Shown here in pieces: positions 60,424 through 64,000 of a DNA stretch of 64,000 nt. Within the stretch, counting starts at the first letter, position 1. The number at the start of each line of letters is the position of its first letter. The stretch is from Argentina anserina. Lineage: Eukaryota; Streptophyta; Magnoliopsida; Rosales; Rosaceae. The position numbers were made by a program, and so were the translations under genes. The notes beneath the pieces are model-generated. The model had not been told where the DNA came from. It worked only from the letters and a program-made list of their open reading frames with translations, and did no database searches. Where the stretch lies: assembly GCF_933775445.1 (NCBI RefSeq), contig NC_065876.1, positions 5,332,001 through 5,396,000 of the forward strand, in the 5' to 3' direction.

Positions 60424-61292
60424 TTCTAAAGGCCATAACACACCTTAAAACGGAGAAAAATCAACTTAGATGCAAAAAAATTAAGTTTACTGGGGGTAGT
60501 AAAAATTTACTAAAGTTGACTAGAAGTAGTAAACTTCTACTGGGGGTATTAAACTTGAAAAACAGTATTTCTAAAGGCCATAACACACCTTAAAACGGAG
60601 AAAAATCAACTTAGATGCAAAAAAAATAAAGTTTACTGGGGGTAGTAAAAATTTACTAAAGTTTACTAGAGGTAGTAAACTTCTACTGTGGGTATTAAAC
60701 TTGAAAAACAGTATTTTCTAAAGGCCATAACACACCTTAAAACGGAGAAAAATCAACTTAGATGCAAAAAAATAAAGTTTACTGGGGGTAGTAAAAATTT
60801 ACTAAAGTTTACTACCTCTAGTAAACTTCTACTGGGGGTATTAAACTTGAAAAACAGTATTTCTAAAGGCCATAACACACCTTTAAACGGAGAAAAATCA
60901 ACTTAGATGCAAAAAAATAAAGTTTACTGGGGGTAGTAAAAATTTACTAAAGTTTACTACCTCTAGTAAACTTCTACTGGGGGTATTAAACTTGAAAAAC
61001 AGTATTTCTAAATGCCATAACACACCTTAAAACGTAGAAAAATCAACTTAGATGCAAAAAAATAAAGTTTACTGCGGGTAGTAAAAATTTACTAAAGTTT
61101 ACTACCTCTAGTAAACTTCTACTGGGGGTATTAAACTTGAAAAACAGTATTTCTAAAGGCCATAACACACCTTAAAACGGAGAAAAATCAACTTAGATGC
61201 AAAAAAATAAAGTTTACTGGGATTAGTAAATTTTTTACTAAAGTTTACTAGAGGTAGTAAACTTCTACTGGGGGTATTAAACTTGAAAAACA
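60424..61292. repeat. Tandem array of about 145 bp, six copies
   Basis: Units start near 60424, 60569, 60716, 60860, 61004 and 61150 with tttctaaaggccataacaca; each contains a gtttactgggggtag-type segment and a hairpin. The hairpin loop is GAGG in units 2 and 6, GAAG in a changed unit 1, and CCTC (its reverse complement) in units 3, 4 and 5. Confidence 0.92.
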
Positions 61293-61483
61293 GATTGGAG
61301 GTGGATGAGTTCTTGTTTCAGGAAATTTTTGGGCGAGAAAGTGAGGATGCGAGATGGGTGAAATTTTCAGTGAAGGAGCAAGTGAAACGCAAAAGACAGA
61401 GATAGGGAGGCTGTCAAATTTGACAGTGTCTCAGCGAAAAAACTCCATACATTAATAGGAAAGGATTTCCATCACAAAATGTT

Positions 61484-62148
61484 ATGGCGGTATGCAATTT
61501 TGATATGCAATTTATCTTTGTATGTGCGGGTTGGGAAGGGTCAGCTCATGATACAAGAGTATTACAATCCGTTCTTCGAAATCCTAATATGAACTTTCGT
61601 CATCCTCCACCAGGTAATATATTTAATTTTAGTCAAAATTTTCATTTCAATTCATGCTTCAAATGACATTTTCACAAATTTTATTACATGATAATTTTGT
61701 AGGAAAATATTATGTTGTGGATTCAGGATATCCCACTCTGCCAGGGTATTTGAGACCTTATAAAAGGCCACCACAACACTTCCAACAATATCGTGGCCGA
61801 GAACCAAGAAATAAAATAGAACTATTTAACCAAGCACACTCTTCACTTAGAGGAGTTATAGAACGCTCATTTGGAGTTTGAAAAAAAAAATGGAAGATTT
61901 TAAAAGACATGCAAGGATATTCATTCGAGAAACAAGTGAAGATTGTCATCGCTACTATGACACTTCATAATTATATCCGAAGATATGTACATCGTGATAG
62001 ACATTTTGTCCGAGGCGAAGAAAGGGAAAGTGGTGGAGATGAGGAAGAAGAAGAAGATGATGATGATGAACAAAATCATCATGACGCACAAGAAATTGAT
62101 ATATTAAGAGACAGGATTGCTCAAAGTTTGATGAATGCACGTGATTGA
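61484..62148 (+). pseudogene. Harbinger (HARBI1-type) transposase, C-terminal half
   Basis: Exon 61484-61613 (MAVCNFDMQFIFVCAGWEGS, then AHDTRVL) and exon 61703-62148 (YYVVDSGYPTLPGYLRPYK, FNQAHSSLRGVIERSFGV) join in phase across a short intron. The second exon has an in-frame TGA at 61879-61881, where related transposases have Trp before KKK; the frame then continues (MQGYSFEKQVKIVIATMTLH) to an acidic end. Conserved N-terminal catalytic sequence is missing. The coding frame extends slightly upstream of 61484 (KGFPSQNV). Non-functional. Confidence 0.78.
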
Positions 62149-62498
62149 GTATTTATGTATTGACATGATCCTAATCAAAACCAAATTATCAATATCAGAG
62201 TATATTGGTTTAAGATAATTTTAAAATTATCCAATATTAATATGCCATATATTTTTAGGCATTGTTTTAAACTAAAATTAACTAAAAATTATCTTACATG
62301 TCTAAATTGGTCATTTGACAAATTAAAAACATAAGCTAGTTTGAATTTACCAAACGCTTTGCCATTACTTCTGTCACTAACATCTACTTATATAAGCCAG
62401 TTTACCAAACAGTTTGCAACTTTATTTATCAGCCACTTATTTTCAGAAATCAGCATAAGCCGACTTTTTTTATAAGCCCAGTTGTACCAAACACACCC

Positions 62499-64000
62499 AT
62501 AATCTATCCAAATCCTTGTACAATAAGGACGGATTTGGAGTTTCGGACACCACATTGATATGTCGATTAAAACTCGAGTATTCCTAAATCAAATTTTCAA
62601 TTTTACAGTTAAAAATAATCGTATATATATTAATCGTTTTTTACCTATAGGATGAAGTGAAGCATCATACTTGTTCCAAATTGAAGGTTTGTCAATAACA
62701 GTTTTTTCTCCCGATTATGTACAAAAAGATATTGTTCGCGCTCTCCTGGATCAAACATATACTGAGGTCACTTTCATTCTAGCACTTAAGTGACTTAACT
62801 GAGTATGTCGCAGTTACTTTGTCTTTGATTGCCTACATGTATAGAGGAAGTTGGAGGCACTAAATTTTTGAACATCGGTGATTGCTTGCCGATAACTTTG
62901 CTCAATTTTTTTAGTGTGTAGGTTCATGTCCCCTCCTCGTGTTGTATTTTTTCTTTGTCCTTTTAATAACATTCGACAGAGGTTTGGGTGTCGCACCCGT
63001 CTTCTATTTATTAAAAAAAAAATCTAAACAACAACGTAATATCATGATCGAAAATATGTTTAAACTCCTCAATTAGAGATAAAATAATCAGATTGGCAAA
63101 TTAGAATGAAACCTAGGTTGTCCTATGAGAAAGCATGAATAAAGATGCATCATTCAACGAATCAGACCGACTGCGAATTGATTCGGCTGATCACTCCGAT
63201 ATTATATATATATATATATATATATATGGTCATTCTAGTGAGAGAGATCTTTTTTTAGTTTAAAAAAAATATGTCGTTTAACCAATTTCTTGATTATATT
63301 TTCACATCTCTACCGTTTAATGTATAGATCATCTCTGTAAAATTTCAGCTAAAATGAAAGTGTTTAAGTATTCAAAACTGGAATTTAAACTTATAAACAT
63401 AAATAATTATAGTTTGACAATTAGTGCGCCCATTATTTTCATCAAGTTTGATATATTAACAATCACTATTTTGGCTGAAATTTTACAGAGATGATCTACA
63501 CATTTGACTCTAACAATTGAATGGTGGAGATATGAAAATGTATCGAAAAATTGATGAATAAGTTATCTCTTTAAAATATCCAAAAAAAAAATCCTTAATA
63601 GAAGAGCTATATATATATATATTATTTCATAACGCAAAATCGCAAATCACACACTTTTTTTTTTGTACTCTTAAGTCTTAACAAGTCCACATTATGTTCA
63701 AAGCTGACAAGGAGTCTTCTTTTAATCTCATTCAGACTTGTCGAAGTGAGCAAGTTGAAATTGGCGTTTGAACACTTCTCCCGAATTGTACAATTGATTT
63801 CCTCAAAGCACCTTCCAGAAGTCCTCTTTCTTCAGGCAATAATCTCATAAGTTCTGACACCAATTGTGTGAACATAGCCTGAAAAGCTTAAAGACTGGAG
63901 CAAGAACAGTAATGGTGTCAAATGAACCAATGGTTGCCTCGTTTATTGGTGATAGTCATATTCCAATGAGGTCTCTTTCCACTAATGTCCCACATGGTTG
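62499..64000. other. AT-rich intergenic DNA with MITE remnants
   Basis: Holds an A-rich end after a possible retroelement 3' tail (about 62810-63022), a TA microsatellite (63203-63227) and an inverted repeat (63290-63351 with 63471-63540). No gene was seen. Confidence 0.4.
63290..63540. mobile_element. MITE-like inverted repeat
   Basis: The arm 63290-63351 (atattttcacatctctacc through atctctgtaaaatttcag) pairs with 63471-63540 (gctgaaattttacagagatg through ggtggagatatgaaaatg). The interior is AT-rich. The style is shared with other MITE stretches of the window. Confidence 0.6.

Larger units (their letters stand above)
59775..62498 (+). mobile_element. PIF/Harbinger transposon, rearranged
   Basis: The ends ggctatgtttggta and (opposite strand) gggtgtgtttggtac form terminal inverted repeats; ata lies directly outside both ends, consistent with a 3-bp target duplication. 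A Harbinger-type DDE transposase remnant occupies the right part. The left part contains a GC-rich stretch (about 59990-60220) and a six-copy tandem array (60424-61292) in place of the 5' half of the transposase and the usual MYB-like gene. A stop breaks the remaining transposase. Confidence 0.72.

Noticed and set aside
62810..63022. LINE 3' end with poly-A
   Set aside because: Text and an A-run are suggestive, but no coding domain or target duplication supports it.
1..64000. CRISPR array or bacterial operon structure
   Set aside because: Introns, plant gene families and transposons show nuclear plant DNA; the tandem array at 60424-61292 has no spacers.

Overview
This is nuclear DNA of a flowering plant, most likely a eudicot and possibly Rosaceae. 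The evidence is multi-exon genes with short GT-AG introns, plant-specific families (BTB-TAZ, STICHEL-like, KDEL-tailed papain protease, DA1-like), AT-rich intergenic DNA, and many transposon remnants including an integrated plant pararetrovirus. The family-level placement is inference only. I read exon boundaries by eye from splice signals, phase continuity and protein-family conservation.

Layout. 1-1952 is a copy, with no difference noticed, of 11276-13227; it carries the 3' end of a STICHEL-like pseudogene. Then come a CD2BP2/Lin1-like gene cut short by an in-frame stop (2228-3217), a UFSP2-like pseudogene (3575-4970, minus), an L1 LINE endonuclease fragment (about 5343-6000), a compact seven-exon DA1-like peptidase gene (6126-8237, minus), an unrecognised two-exon gene (9272-10369) and the main STICHEL-like pseudogene (about 12241-15785, minus). 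From 15.8 to 20.2 kb there is repeat-rich intergenic DNA with a poly-C duplication and a 466-bp hAT-type element.

20260-28224 is one full-length endogenous caulimovirid, florendovirus-like in layout. It sits in a TA microsatellite on the minus strand, has a 64-nt terminal redundancy, and its main coding region is broken.

28.2-31.2 kb is MITE- and SSR-rich. Intact genes follow: an ABHD17-like hydrolase (31294-35061) and ATG16 (35763-38247, with its start codon split by an intron). After them come a small membrane-protein exon (38717), an F-box pseudogene (40116-41330, minus), a KDEL-tailed cysteine endopeptidase (44355-45784), MSRA (47117-49200, minus, with a 1-kb palindrome in its intron), a tRNA-Ser(AGA)-like gene (49392-49472) and a BTB-TAZ gene (51760-54461, minus). 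The right end (54.5-64 kb) is mostly transposon debris, including a PIF/Harbinger element that contains a six-copy tandem array.

The genes are not an operon or a pathway cluster. Themes are autophagy and protein turnover (ATG16, UFSP2-like, DA1-like, F-box, BTB-TAZ, CEP), redox repair (MSRA), and heavy transposon or viral remodelling. Several genes carry single-base lesions while neighbours are in perfect phase over five to seven exons. That could be true pseudogenisation or local assembly error.
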